Of a stretch of 64,000 bases of DNA, positions 12,377 through 23,484 are shown piece by piece (positions within the stretch are counted from its first letter, which is position 1; every line of letters begins with the position of its first letter). The DNA is from Allolobophora icterica (taxonomy: Eukaryota > Annelida > Clitellata > Crassiclitellata > Lumbricidae): the NCBI GenBank assembly GCA_963556255.1, contig OY744604.1, positions 71,970,390 to 72,034,389 of the forward strand. Direction: 5' to 3'. The notes under the pieces were generated by a model. The model searched no databases. It worked only from the letters and a program-made list of their open reading frames with translations, and was not told where the DNA came from. Made by a program: the position numbers and the translations under genes.

Positions 12377-13237
12377 GATAATCTGGCTGACAATAAATCA
12401 CTGAAGTCTATCTTTGAACCTGTATCTACTCGAAAAGACAGCAAGCAATCAACAACTCAGACGCCTCCATCTGATGAATCCCATACCAAAGCCACTCCCA
12501 CCGTTCATCAGAAGAATAGCCATGACGAAGGTATGGTCGATTGCAGTCAGCCATTGATGGAAGACCTTCTCACAAAGTTTCGACAACTTGAAATTGAAAC
12601 CGCCATGATGAGAAACGCGCAAGGCAGAAGCTCGCGGAAATTGAAGGCAGACGAATACATGCAACGGAGCGTCTCCCTCGACCGCAAACCAAGTCTAACG
12701 TACGAACGGAAGGTCAGAGAGACTTCGAGAAATACTTTGAAAGGAATGACAATAGACGAACGACTACAGGCAGCAAAATCAAAACCCGCTAAACTGAGCA
12801 CTGACCAACAGTCGCAAAATCCTCCTGATAAAAGTCTCTCCAAAGCAGAAATCAACTCCAGTGCTAACGGCTCTAAGAAGGAACCTGATACTGCCAATGG
12901 GTACTCTGTTTCTGTTGACTCTATCAAACGGAGTCTTGGAGCTGCTACAGTTAAGCAGGTTGTGGACAAACAGGTTGAACATGAGGAACTTCCGTCTCAG
13001 GGAACGGTACAGGCGCTGTTGACCCAGTGGAAGTCACTGGAGAATACAGAGATTCTGAAGAAAAAGAAGAGAGTCAGGTTCGGAGTCGACTCTTCGTGGT
13101 TTCCTCAGACTGAGACAAATCCAGGAACGAAGAGCTCAAAACAAATCAAGTCCTGTCTGAAATCAAAGACTCCAGCGACCGCAACAGACAGAAACCACAA
13201 CAAAGCCACAGTCTTAGCTGCGAATGATAGCAAAAAG
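12377..13237 (+). CDS. Exon 2 of unknown Lys/Ser-rich protein gene (main exon)
   Basis: This 861-bp exon has an acceptor in a T-run (cgtttttttag) and donor aaaaag/gtaacc, phase 0 at both ends. With the flanking exons the predicted protein is 387 residues, hydrophilic and probably largely disordered. It has K/R clusters (KKKKRVRFG) and no membrane segment. A short amphipathic motif occurs twice here and once in the last exon: LLTKFRQLE, LLTQWKSLE and LLEKFRAMQ. The N-terminal LKSIFEPV resembles a fourth, shorter version. I do not recognise the family. A cytoskeletal or scaffold role would be a guess from composition. Confidence 0.65.
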
Positions 13238-13385
13238 GTAACCAAATGCAAATTATAGACCTTTTGGAGACCTATAAGCTCTTCAACTGGAAATCAAATT
13301 GCAACGTTGGAGTTAACTAGTGGCGTAATATATATAAAGCAATCATGCAGTCCTTTATCCTGCCAATGCATGGTGACTCTTCTAG

Positions 13386-13812
13386 CAGTGTTTAATCTAG
13401 TCCCCCTCTTCTGGGAGGTGAAACACGGTTTCTGGGGGGGGGGGGAACCAACGAATTTACACATGACTCTTTTTGGTCATCATTTTGGTTTCATCCATCT
13501 TGAAAGAGTTTCAGACTCTTTAAAATTTCATCTTAAAAAAATGTTGATTACCTTTAATCCTTTTTTAGACATTCGTCCAACTTTTCAGGCTTTTTCTAAG
13601 AATTACTCTCTCAAAAATATTGATAACCTTCTTTAGGAATTCATCTCTCAAAAAGTATATTACTTACCTTCTCGGGGGAAAAACCATGTATCCTGGGGGC
13701 GGGGAATTTCCCTCCCCAAAATGTCTCTACATTATAATATTGCTGGCCTCTGGGGGGAAACACAAATCCTGGGGGAGGAATTCCCCCCAAAAGGTGTCTA
13801 GATTAAACATTG
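13386..13812. mobile_element. MITE of the CAGTGTTTAATCTAG family, copy 1
   Basis: Left end cagtgtttaatctag, right end ctagattaaacattg. The flanking 9-mers ctcttctag (13377-13385) and gtcttctag (13813-13821) agree at 8 of 9 positions. The interior is rich in G-runs, with gaattcatctctcaaaaa motifs. It lies in intron 2 of the unknown gene. Confidence 0.8.
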
Positions 13813-14374
13813 GTCTTCTAGTTATCTGAATAATGTTCACTAACTGATTAATGCTCTGCTCTTAACGATATTTAACATCAGACACTGAGTGCACCTCGTA
13901 GCTTTGTAAGGGGGGTGGGTGCAGTCATATTTTAGGCCTATTGGTCTGGAAACCGGACTCTGACCTTCTTTAGACTACTCTTTGGAACCCCCTCTGATCT
14001 GACGCAGCGCTCTTGAATAAGTTGGTGGTTTCGAGTGGCGCTTTAGAAGTTTGGAGATTACTTGAGCTGATTGCAGAGAAATAATTTTATCTGCATAAAA
14101 CTGCATTGAAATAAAACGTCCGACAGCTTTACTAGAGAGAGGAATATGTAATAGGGGCCTCAAATTCTACATCACTTTTATTTTTTTTAAATTAAATTTA
14201 AACAAGAAATTGCATAGTTTTGGTCTATATGAAGCATTGAAGCACTAGGACATTATTTCATAATCAGTTTTACCAATATTATTATTTGGAACTTTGTTAA
14301 ATTAACGTTACCTGCATATTTTAAAATCATCAGACTTGTTAATGGAAGCTCTGCAATTTTGTTGAACCAATTAG

Positions 14375-14596
14375 ACTTCCTTCCACGAAGACAAATTCAC
14401 TTCGAAAGCTCCGAGGTCAACTTCTATTCAGCCGCTGAGAACAACCAATTCAGTCAATAGCCAAAGTCCACCACCGGATATCGTTAGTCAGGTTTCAGAA
14501 GCAGAGAACAAACCAGCGGATGAACTTCCACCGCCATCGAATACTAAGGCTCTGTTGGAAAAATTCAGAGCGATGCAAGCCCAGACCAAGACATGA
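14375..14596 (+). CDS. Terminal exon of unknown Lys/Ser-rich protein gene
   Basis: The acceptor ccaattag precedes 73 codons and TGA at 14594-14596; phase 0 agrees with the exon at 12377-13237. It encodes TSFHEDKFTSK.., a proline stretch (SPPPD, ELPPPS) and the C-terminal motif KALLEKFRAMQAQTKT. This motif echoes LLTKFRQLE and LLTQWKSLE of the previous exon, supporting the join. No canonical AATAAA is obvious within the next few hundred bases. Confidence 0.65.
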   Translation, partial: TSFHEDKFTSKAPRSTSIQPLRTTNSVNSQSPPPDIVSQVSEAENKPADELPPPSNTKALLEKFRAMQAQTKT

Positions 14597-15061
14597 TAAC
14601 AATACGAAAAGAATGTATGTGTAAAGTCTGTTTCAATTCTGCTTGTGTTTTGAGTTGTTGTCGCCGTTGGCCAGTACACAAACGCAATAACTGTTCATAC
14701 TTGACAAGTGATCGAACCGAGTTTCTTCAAAGATATTCGCAGTCAGAGCAGATAAGATCATTGGAAAGAACATGCCGTATTTATTGTATACTATTTGTAC
14801 ATGTAGCTTTATATAAGTTTTGCTAATGATCCGAATTTTGGAGTGGCAATGTTTGCATCACTCTGTCGACAAACAAAGTGATACTTGAAGCATTTCGAAA
14901 TGCATGAATTTAGGTTTAGTAGGCCTTCTTTCTACCTAATCTAACTATTCATTCATGCCATTCATATTGAAAATTATTTTTAGACATGTAAATCGTGTTA
15001 CTACACCATCAATTAATCAGCTGCAAATGCAATGATAAAATAATTCCTACCCGCCATTATT

Positions 15062-15590
15062 GTATTGTATTGCATTCAGATATTTATAAAGCGCTTCAAG
15101 CGGGAGGGCCATTAACAAGCGTTTCCATGGTGCGAGAGACCCCGAGAGAAAAGCAAGTTTTAAGAAAGGTAAAAGAGGATGAGACGTTTCCTGAGAGAAT
15201 AGAAGAACGAACGAGCGGAGGAAGCTCATTCCAAAGAGCAGGGCCAATGGAGGCAAAAGACCTAGATTGAGCCAGAGAAGTCCTGACACGGGGAACGAGG
15301 AGGTCCAAACGGTCAGATGAACGAAGAGGACGAAGAGAAGCAGCAGAGTGAAGGCGATGAATTAAGTCACATGAATATTTTGGAGCGAAACCAAGTTGAG
15401 CCTTAGAGACAAAGATGAGGACCTTAAATTGGATGCGGGCAGAAAGCGGGAGCCAGTGGAGTTCTTCTGCCATAAAGGTGGTGATATGAGAGAACCGAGT
15501 AAGAAGGGCAATTAATCTAGCAGCAGCATTCAGAACGGACTGAAGAGGAGCAAGACGGACTTTGGGAAGACCAATATGGCGGGTTTAGGA
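15062..15590 (-). pseudogene. 3' end of an L2/CR1-like LINE (5' truncated)
   Basis: On the minus strand: RHIGLPKVRLAPLQSVLNAA, ARLIALLTRFSHIT, EELHWLPLSARIQFKVL, LGFAPKYSCDLI, then RPLRSSDRLDLLVPR and ALWNELPPL. The 3' end is agcgctttataaatatct followed by an (atacA)-like tail at 15062-15080. Same family as 7257-7665. Confidence 0.8.
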
Positions 15591-15599
15591 AGTCCGTAA

Positions 15600-16609
15600 G
15601 TATAGATACACGACCGTATAGATTTCAAGGTCTTATGACAACAGCATGAGCTTAACGTTTTAGCATTTGTTGTTGTTGCTGCTTGAAACTTTAGGTTTTC
15701 ATTCCAGTTGCTTTTCATGACGGCAAATAATACATGTAAATTGCTTTTATATAAATTGTTCTGCATATCCTAGCAAAACTGGCCCCAGGGTGGTCGATCA
15801 TATGGGCCAGAAATCAGGGCCCAGGCAATATTTTGAGTAGAGGCCCAACCAATGCAATATTTGATCTGCTAAATCGGTAAGGAAGTCTGTGGACTGATAT
15901 GTTTCAACTCTTTACTTACTCTTCTAGTTGATGCGTATTTTTCTACAAGTGTCCATGCGTTTCGATAGGGCGATTGTATGCTCTTGACCACGCTAGTTTT
16001 AAAGTGAATCTATTGGGTAAATCTTTCACCACCGCGGCCCGTTTGAACAGATGGCGTGTCACTTAAGGTCCTCATGTACGGACCGTGATAACTTAGGATT
16101 CTAACTTCCACGCTTAGGCCCTACCATGCAAACCGGCATCCTAACTTACAGATGCACCTTGACGTAAATTTCAAAGTAGCTATTCTATGCTACTGACTCA
16201 ACGAGAAAAACGGTGTGTCGTTTTGTTGTTGGAAAAATACAATTTGCAAAATGAACGTATTTTAACATGTCTCAGAAATAGAAAGAACTTTAAAGAGATA
16301 TGGTATGAAGCCGAACAGCGGAAATGAAGAGCCTAGAGCTCATGTAACCAGGTCAACTGACGGATCCAGACAACCAATTCAACCTTAGCTTGTGATATTA
16401 AATGGGCGTTTGCCCATGAACGTGGGGTCATAGATTGTAAGATTTACATTGAATCATTCAAACATAGAAGAATTCATTGTATGATTTACACTGAATCACT
16501 GAAACATAGAAGAATTTATTTTAAAAGTTGGCCTTTGCTGAGTAAATGTTTCAGCTTCAAAGGCTTGGCCTCTGAACCCCAGAAAATGAAGTTTGGACAC
16601 CTCTTGAGG
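15600..16609. other. Stretch without recognisable gene
   Basis: No coding exon, RNA gene or delimited repeat seen. Confidence 0.4.
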
Positions 16610-17691
16610 CAGTGATATTTTCGTTAACGAAAACTAAAATTAGAAGTAAAAATAAATGATTTCGTTAACGAAAACTAGAAGTAAAAGTAGAAATTATTTC
16701 AGCAGCAAGAACGAAATTAGGAATTGAATTAGGAATTATTTGCCGAACTAAAATTATGAACTAAAATAGGAATTATTTTCAGAAGTAAAATCATTTTACT
16801 TCTTGTGGCACTTAAGTTGGGACGAAAGTGAGTATCGGTAAAATTACGCGCTCCTAACACTAACCATTGGAAAACTTCGGTTGAGATGAAGACGCTGAGC
16901 ATACCATTCGCGATGTAGGCACTAATCAACTTTCTGTCGTCTTCGTTGTCTAATAATTGTCCCCACTTAATTGCATACCAACCGCCTCAGTTTCATACGC
17001 CATTTTATTTCGGGTTTGATCGTTAAATTGTAAAATTACGAGTTTGTCAGAATGTTGACCGGAAGGAAGCGAGATTGCCCAATTTATCATTTTCACGAAA
17101 CTACGTGTGCAGGCAGATCTACATGCCAAGTACTAAACTGGGAAAATGATGGAATTTGTGGAACAGCACTAGCTGGAGAAATACAAGTAATATAAGTCTT
17201 GGAAGGGGAATAGATATATGGTAACGCGCTGGCATAGCCTATAAGAGCATTAGATCTTGCCGACGAACTCGAATGAATTATATCAGCGACTGCACAGGTT
17301 TTTGGATATGGTTGTCCACACAGTAGGGCCTGCCTGGTTACGCTGATACCAGATAATCCTTCGTTTCGTAAAATGATAACCACACGACTCAAAATTCAAA
17401 TAACCAGCATTGTTAGACTAACGCTTCACCCCTTGTTTTACTTCAACAGTTTTTTTCTTTCTCGAGACAAGTTTGGTGTGCTTCTCTCTGCAAGCATTGC
17501 ATAGTTTTACAGCACGGAAATAAATAATTAGTTGGAAAACTAAAATAAGAAGTAAAATTATTTGAGAAGTAAAATAGGAATGAGAAGTAAAATTATTTGT
17601 GAAGTAAAATTAGAATTAGAAGTAACATTCAAGAGCTCAGAACTGAATTAGAACTTAATTAGGAATTATTTTTAGAAGTAAAATATCACTG
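16610..17691. mobile_element. hAT-like element with possible BED zinc-finger remnant, 1.08 kb
   Basis: Termini cagtgatatttt and aaaatatcactg are a perfect 12-bp inverted repeat. They are flanked by the perfect 8-bp TSD tcttgagg (16602-16609 and 17692-17699). Both subterminal regions consist of repeated gaagtaaaattagaa-like words and the palindrome cgttaacg. In the middle, near 17058-17190 (+), a frame reads KRDCPIYHFHETTCAGRSTC and continues with QVLN..CGTALAGE. This resembles BED-finger proteins of hAT transposases, but the identification is weak. Confidence 0.8.
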
Positions 17692-17699
17692 TCTTGAGG

Positions 17700-19100
17700 T
17701 ACTTCCCGGACTCCACTATAGCCTCACGCTTTACGCGAGTCATATGCCGCACCTGTCCTTACAGAGGAGCGACGCCTCTGGTAAGCCTCCATATTGCTTA
17801 GGCCACTTATTCAATGACTGCGCATGGATGTCAATAGCTCCGGAAAGAACACTTACTCTGCAATACGACGTGTAGCACACTTTGTAAACAATGATTTGCA
17901 GTGATCTTTTTGCAGTTTTGTATAAGGCCTATCCAAGAAAAATGCTCAGAGGTGCCTCGACCGGATAAGACCGCGCAAAACCACGCTCACAAATATAGTA
18001 ATGGATGCATGTTTAGGGGTTAACCATAAAGGACGTCCGCAAAAGATGACCTACGTTGGACTCCTCCCTCCCTTGTCTGCATTTGAACTTACCATCCCCT
18101 TTTGTGGACGTCCGCTTGCCAAAGCCAATGAACGAAAAAAACAACATTTAGAGTTTTCAAGCGCCAGAATGTATTGAAGTTCTAGTACATGGCATGAGGT
18201 TTAGGCAGTCACCTCACTGATGTTTTCTTCTTTCGGGGAAGGTTGACAAAGTGTTTTAAACCTATCAAATTTAGAAATTTATATGCAGACGTCATCACTG
18301 GTCATAACCGCCTTTCCCTTATCCGCATTTGAATGACCCCTCCCCCCCAATTACGCGTGGTTTGTATTTAAATTGCTTACATTCATACTTCTGATTTAGC
18401 TCGCTAATAAGAAGTGTGTGCTCCAGCCCAGTTTTTTAGTTGTCAAGAAAGAGATGGGGTCTAACGCAGTACAGAATACCTAAGTACACGAACACAGTTC
18501 AAAATCTAATGTTGCTAATACGTGGCATACGAAACAACTGAGGTATCTTAGTTCCTGACCCCAACATCTTTTCAGTTACTTAGGTGAGGGGCTATAAGAA
18601 GGGCTAGGGGAGTTGAACCCAACCTCTCCAACAACTAAAACACTGCTCCAACTGAAAAGTCATTCTGCGAAAAAGAAATTTTAAAACATTTAGACAACAA
18701 TTCGCATAAGTATTTATACACGAGAACATAATTATTTAAGCAGCGTTTTTGTGTTTCATTGTACATTCATAAGATTTCAATAAAGAGTGATTTGATTTGA
18801 TTTGAAGCACTCCAATGTCACAATTCGTGGCTGAATGAATTGTATAATTTCAGTTACATCTTTTCTAGACATGCTAATGTGAGAATCCAAAATAAAAAGA
18901 AAACTTTCGTGATGGTTGATACTAGATGGGAAGTTGATCTCAGAGTTTCAGCCAGCTTTCTGCAAAGTGTTAACCAAAATTGCTTTTACTTACAATTCAA
19001 TGGTTTCGATATGGTCTAAAATTCCGCCTAAATCAAACGCCATCTAGTAAATGAGTTTAAGTGTTTCTTTTAACAGACGACCATTCTACAGCATTCTAAT
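17700..19100. other. Stretch with minor repeats, no gene
   Basis: It contains a likely LINE/SINE 3' tail (ttcaataaagagtgatttgatttg, about 18778-18806). An inverted pair of ggacgtccgc words at about 18031 and 18107 may bound a small element. Nothing coding is seen. Confidence 0.4.
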
Positions 19101-19103
19101 CTT

Positions 19104-19666
19104 CTAGTCGTCTGGACAAGAATCATAACCGAACGAAGAATACGCAAAATCATCAGTTTCGTTATAGTCTTCATCAAATGAATCGGAATTGTTATCAATG
19201 CTTGAACTGTATTCACTGTCATCGTTGCAATCGTCATCTGAACTCGTACCAGGTTCTTGGTAGGGATACTTAGAATCTGTTTCTTGTTTCACGCCTCCTG
19301 CTTTAGAAATATCTGGATTTGTAGGGATAACTTTGGCTCTTTTAATCTGAACAAACTCATCGTTTTGAGCAACTGATGAGGGACTGGCTTTCCTTTTAAA
19401 AGAAATTTCGTTTGTATTAGTGGTAACATTTTCACGCAGCTGAGTTATTGTTTCAGTGTACTTCTTTTCTTTGGCAAGCCAATCTTTTTTCAACTGTACA
19501 GATTCTTAATTTTTGGAGTTTATGATGTTTGTAAGGTCCAGCTCGCGGACAATCCGAGTAAATCTTTCTTTTCCCATTTCGTTTTGTGCTTTCTCAAGCT
19601 GATCTTCAAGTTCCTTTATCTGATTCTGTAATTTTTGGTTCCTTGTTTCCAGTTCGGCAAACTTTT
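19104..19666 (-). pseudogene. Coiled-coil exon of CARD gene B, interrupted by an in-frame TAA
   Basis: Minus-strand terminal exon; acceptor cacttttgtag at 19667 and up, stop at 19104-19106. It reads KFAELETRNQKLQNQIKELE, continuing DQLEKAQNEMG.. as a clear coiled coil. It is then broken by TAA at 19506-19508 and continues in the same frame with ESVQLKKDWLAKEKKYTETI. After the coil come basic motifs FKRK and IKRAK, a possible SUMO site VKQE and a strongly acidic Asp/Ser tail. Because both sides are open in one frame, the TAA is most simply a nonsense mutation or sequencing error. A tiny intron is unlikely. It splices in phase to the CARD exon at 20882-21187. Confidence 0.6.
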
Positions 19667-20881
19667 CTACAAAAGTGTAGTATTTATACATGTAAATTAA
19701 ACCAAAAAACTAAACTTGTAACTTTAAATTGACGCGTCTATTTATCGAAAATGTGCGCTTTCATATACTGATAAATTATTCTTCGATTACGAAGTGTAAA
19801 TTTACGAAAACAGTTAAGCAACATTTGGACCTTTAACTATTTATTTATAACTATCTTAGCATTAACTAATTAACTATCCTAGTTGAAAGACTTTGTGCTA
19901 CAAAAAGTTTCCTTAGAATAATGTATCCTAAAATCTTTACAATTTTATTATAGTCAGTCGTCTTCTTCTAAAAGTAAGTAAAAGTAAGTATATTCTTTAT
20001 TTGACCAGTTGACATAACGCACTCTGGTTTACATACAGGTCAGACAATAATTAGAACACATACAGCCTCTTAATCAAAAGTCTTTCTCATTTGAACATCA
20101 GCCTTAGTTAATGTCCGATTGTGAGTTTTTGCCTTTGAAAATATTGGATAGGCGGCATAGGCCTAAGTTTTTCTGTTCCATCGTGTATCACTCAAGCGTT
20201 GTCGTTTACAGGGTTAAGTGTGAAAACTTAATCCGGGTAAAATTTTGGATATAACATTGCATTTAGTTTAAAGGCACGAAACGCCAAGGTTGAATGGGAA
20301 CGGAGTGGGCGCGAAACGCCCACAAATTTCGAGACGGTCTGAGACTTTTATCATAAATCTTCTCGGACTTTCAACGAGTTTCTCTTGTTAAAACATTCAA
20401 AAGATTTATTTAACTTCTCTAAGTAACTAGCATGTTCTTCGCCATTTTCAGTTTAATTTACATGCTCTTCAAGTTTGTTGTAACCTGGTCCTCGAACTGA
20501 CCTAATTTGGCCCTTGCATTCATAAAAGTTTAGAGCCTATCTGCTGAAAGTAAAATGTTCACATGTGACCATGACATGGTCACATATCCATTTTTTATGA
20601 TTAGAACAGCTGAGATAACGAGGGTGTAGAGTTGTAAACTTTCGGTCGGATATAACCTCGGCCGAAAAGCCGGCCTGCAGCGGGGGATTTCATTTAATAA
20701 ACAAATTAATTATAGCTGATGACACATTATTATATTGAAATTGTTTTAGCCATTTGAGTAGCCTAATAGGAGAAAGTCATCACAAATGCCTGTGATGTCT
20801 TTAATTTTCTTTGGGTATATGCAAATACTGATAAATTATTATAATTTTATGCTTAATCGGATCTCTTAAACCCCAACGTAC
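19667..20881 (-). other. Intron of CARD gene B
   Basis: The intron has donor gtacgt and acceptor cacttttgtag, phase 1. It contains (agta)n-like simple repeats around 19971-19996 (+), probably the end of a retroposon, and a TAGGCCTA at 20158. Confidence 0.55.
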
Positions 20882-21187
20882 CTGTCTGCTTACAAGCGCA
20901 CGTGTGGTGATCAATTTCCTGCAGTAACCAGTGATTTTGCTTCACGAGGGCGTTTCTCACAACGAGAAAGGTTTTCGGGTTTGAAAGACTCAATAGGTGG
21001 TTGAGGAGTTTACGACAGATGTCCGGATTGGTCTTCTCGCTGCCTTTGATCTCCTGCCATTGGTCGATTGTAATTACCTTCTCCTGAATCAGCCAATCAC
21101 TCAGTCGTATCGGATTCACGTCGGATACAAACTCGGCGTAGACGTCCTGCACGCGCCGCTTTATTTCAGTGTTTGACAGAAGATGCT
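20882..21187 (-). CDS. CARD-domain exon of CARD gene B
   Basis: This minus-strand exon reads HLLSNTEIKRRVQDVYAEFV, then RLSDWLIQEKVITIDQWQEI, NPDICRKLLNHLLSL, NPKTFLVVRNALVKQNHWLL. The helix order, the xL(I/L)xxxVIxxxxWxxI core and the F-x-x-x-x-x-A-L helix fit a caspase-recruitment domain, which mediates homotypic assembly in apoptosis and innate immunity. It aligns along its full length with the exon at 29834-30127. The donor gtacgt is chosen because the alternative gtaagc 12 bp upstream would create a TAA at the junction. No upstream coding exon was found. Confidence 0.7.
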
Positions 21188-21225
21188 CTGAATCGCGTAC
21201 AATAATTTGTAAGTACTTACTAGCA

Positions 21226-21452
21226 ACTCACTAGAAGATCACTAGAATCACTAGACTCACTTGAAGATCAATAGAATCACTAGAAGATTACTCGAAGATC
21301 ACTATATAGAATCACTAGAAGGTCACTAGAATAACTAGAAGATCGCTAGAATCACTAGAAGAAAAATTGAAACAATAGATCAATAGAATCACTAGAACAT
21401 CACTAGAACATCACTAGAATCACGGATCATTAGAATCACTAGAATGACTAGA
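21226..21452. repeat. Minisatellite of (atcactagaag)n type
   Basis: A ~10-12 bp unit (atcactagaa) repeats about 20 times with variation. It lies just 5' (on the gene's strand) of the CARD exon of gene B. Confidence 0.9.
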
Positions 21453-21797
21453 AGAGTCTGGTCAAACAACGTTTTGCAATGACGTAATTTCTGCCTCTGG
21501 CTTAATCTTTTGTTTTCACATCACTTGTCTAATAATTGGATATAACTGTTCTAAGCTCAGTCGGTTTAAGTTATTCGTCATCTCGAAATTTCTTCATTGC
21601 TCAATACAGCCTATAGATGTGAGAATCAGCTTATTTACAGGCGACCAGCCCAGAGGCGTAGCTAGGGGGGGAGCAGGGGGAGCGGCCGCTCCCCCTGAGA
21701 CCATTTTCCTAGATGTGGGGCCTTTTTCACAGTTTATTTATCCCAATCGTTCAAAATTTATTTATTCCAATTGTTCAAATTTTTTTTATTCCAATCG

Positions 21798-21925
21798 TTT
21801 GAACGACATAATTTGTTTTCTGGAACTCTAGAAAGACTTTGCGATACCAGATGGGCATTCAGAAAATCAGCAGTACATGTACTCTTGCAGAATTTACCAG
21901 AACTAATAGTTGCCCTGCATATATG
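21798..21925 (+). pseudogene. hAT transposase fragment, 5' of LINE insertion
   Basis: It reads GTLERLCDTRWAFRKSAVHV and LLQNLPELIVAL. The (L/V)-C-x-T-R-W signature is conserved in hAT transposases of the ZMYM1/THAP12-like group. The frame is cut by the LINE at about 21926. Confidence 0.8.
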
Positions 21926-23070
21926 TTTGGGCTGGCTGGAAATTTTCTGGAATGGATTAGCTCTTTTCTCTCTGGGCGTTCTTTCAGGGTGGTGCATGGA
22001 TCGACTAGGTCTCTGTGGGTCCCTGCCCCATATGGTCTGCCCCAGGGCTCCGTTCTTGGCCCCCTACTCTATATCATATACACCTCTGGCCTTTCCCTGC
22101 TCCTTGCGAATCATGGTGCCTTAGCTCAGCTCTATGCAGATGACACGCAGGCGTACATGCATTGTCCGCCGCATAATGCTGCTTCTGTTGTAGCGGCTAT
22201 GGCCCAGACACAGTCTGATCTGGAGATGTGGATGGCGTCAAACCGCCTCCGCTTAAACCCTTCTAAAACTAAATTTATGTGGCTGGGAACCCGTCAGCAA
22301 TTAGCTAAACTCAACCTTCCCTCTCTCTCCGCACAGTTTCCTGGCTTTACTTTCTCTTCCTCGGTCCGTGACCTTGGCATTCTATTGGACCAGGAATTAA
22401 GTTTTGCACCACACCTTCATCGCCTCAGCCGCGACTGCCTTTATCAGCTCCGTCAGCTTCGTACTGTCGCTCGCTCTCTCTCAGCAACAACAGCAACTAC
22501 ACTTGTTCACGCTTTCGTCACATCTCGTCTTGACTATTGCCTATCTCTTTACTCTGGCCTCCCTTCTGCACGCCTAGACTGCCTTGACCGCATCTTGCGC
22601 TCTGCTGCACACCTTATTGGCCAAATACCATATTTTGGCCATGTATCAAATTATATGCTGGAGGTCCTGCATTGGCTCCCTGTACGGCAGCGCATTGAGT
22701 ACAGGATCGCCTCCTTTGGTTGGCGATGTCAACTGGGTCTCGCACCAAAATACCTTATAGATCTCTTCCAGCCTGTGTCTGCTTCTCGGACTGCCCGAGT
22801 CCTCCGCTCGGTGGGGAGGGGGATGCTATCTGTCCCGTTTGCCCGTACTGCTATCATGCAGACCCGCGCCTTCTCGGTGGTTGGCCCGACCATGTGGAAT
22901 GGCCTTCCTCCTGAGCTGCGCCTACATCCTAGGTCTTCCTCTTGTACCTTCTATGACCACCTGAAAACTGCTCTTTTTCGCCGTGCTGGAGTCGGGAGCG
23001 CCTCTGAGTAGTTCCCTTGAAGTGGCGCTATATAAATTTACGAATGAATGAATGAATGAATATATACTCA
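21926..23070 (+). mobile_element. L2/CR1-like LINE, 5' truncated, RT C-terminal half intact
   Basis: Open to the stop at 23009-23011. Domains: GRSFRVVHG.., PYGLPQGSVLGPLLY (RT block 4), QLYADDTQAYMH (catalytic YADD), LRLNPSKTKFMWLG, then the C-terminal LEVLHWLPVRQRIEYRI, RAFSVVGPTMWNGLP and LKTALFRRAGVGSASE. The 3' end is gtggcgctatataaattt with a (GAAT)n tail at 23041-23060. The 5' part (endonuclease and N-terminal RT) is missing. TSD not certain; only atatat is shared at both borders. Confidence 0.88.
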
Positions 23071-23074
23071 CGGA

Positions 23075-23440
23075 TAGTGAGATTAAAAGCTGCACTACGA
23101 AACAGCTGACTGAGGCAAAGGATGTGCTTGTCACCCTTGATACGTTCGAATTCTTAGTTCTTCTAATATTCTGGAAAAAGTGCTAGAGAAGGTTTTCAGT
23201 TTATCCACATATTTACAGAGAAGTAGCATTGATTTGGTAACACCTTCTCATTTGAGTCAACTTTATGAAAACGATACTAAAATGTGCGAAACGAATTCAA
23301 ATTTGAGTTTGAACGGATTGAGAATGAAGCAATCGAGTTGGTTCAAAAATGTGATTTTAATACTGACTATAAGCAACACAGAGTTAAAAAAAAGAAAGAG
23401 ATTCCATGAGTGGATAATCGAATATCTGATTCATGGTTGA
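23075..23440 (+). pseudogene. hAT transposase fragment, 3' of LINE insertion
   Basis: It reads KQLTEAKDVLVTLDTFEFLV and, after a frameshift near 23180, VLEKVFSLSTYLQRSSIDLV. These match the central region of ZMYM1-like hAT transposases. It lies directly behind the LINE tail, so both fragments were once one gene. Confidence 0.75.
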
Positions 23441-23484
23441 AACCTAAATAGTGTCACTAGATTGTATCACAAATCTTGACTTGA

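Noticed and set aside
22720..23134. Small frames overlapping the LINE RT
   Set aside because: Alternative-frame shadows of the LINE coding region.
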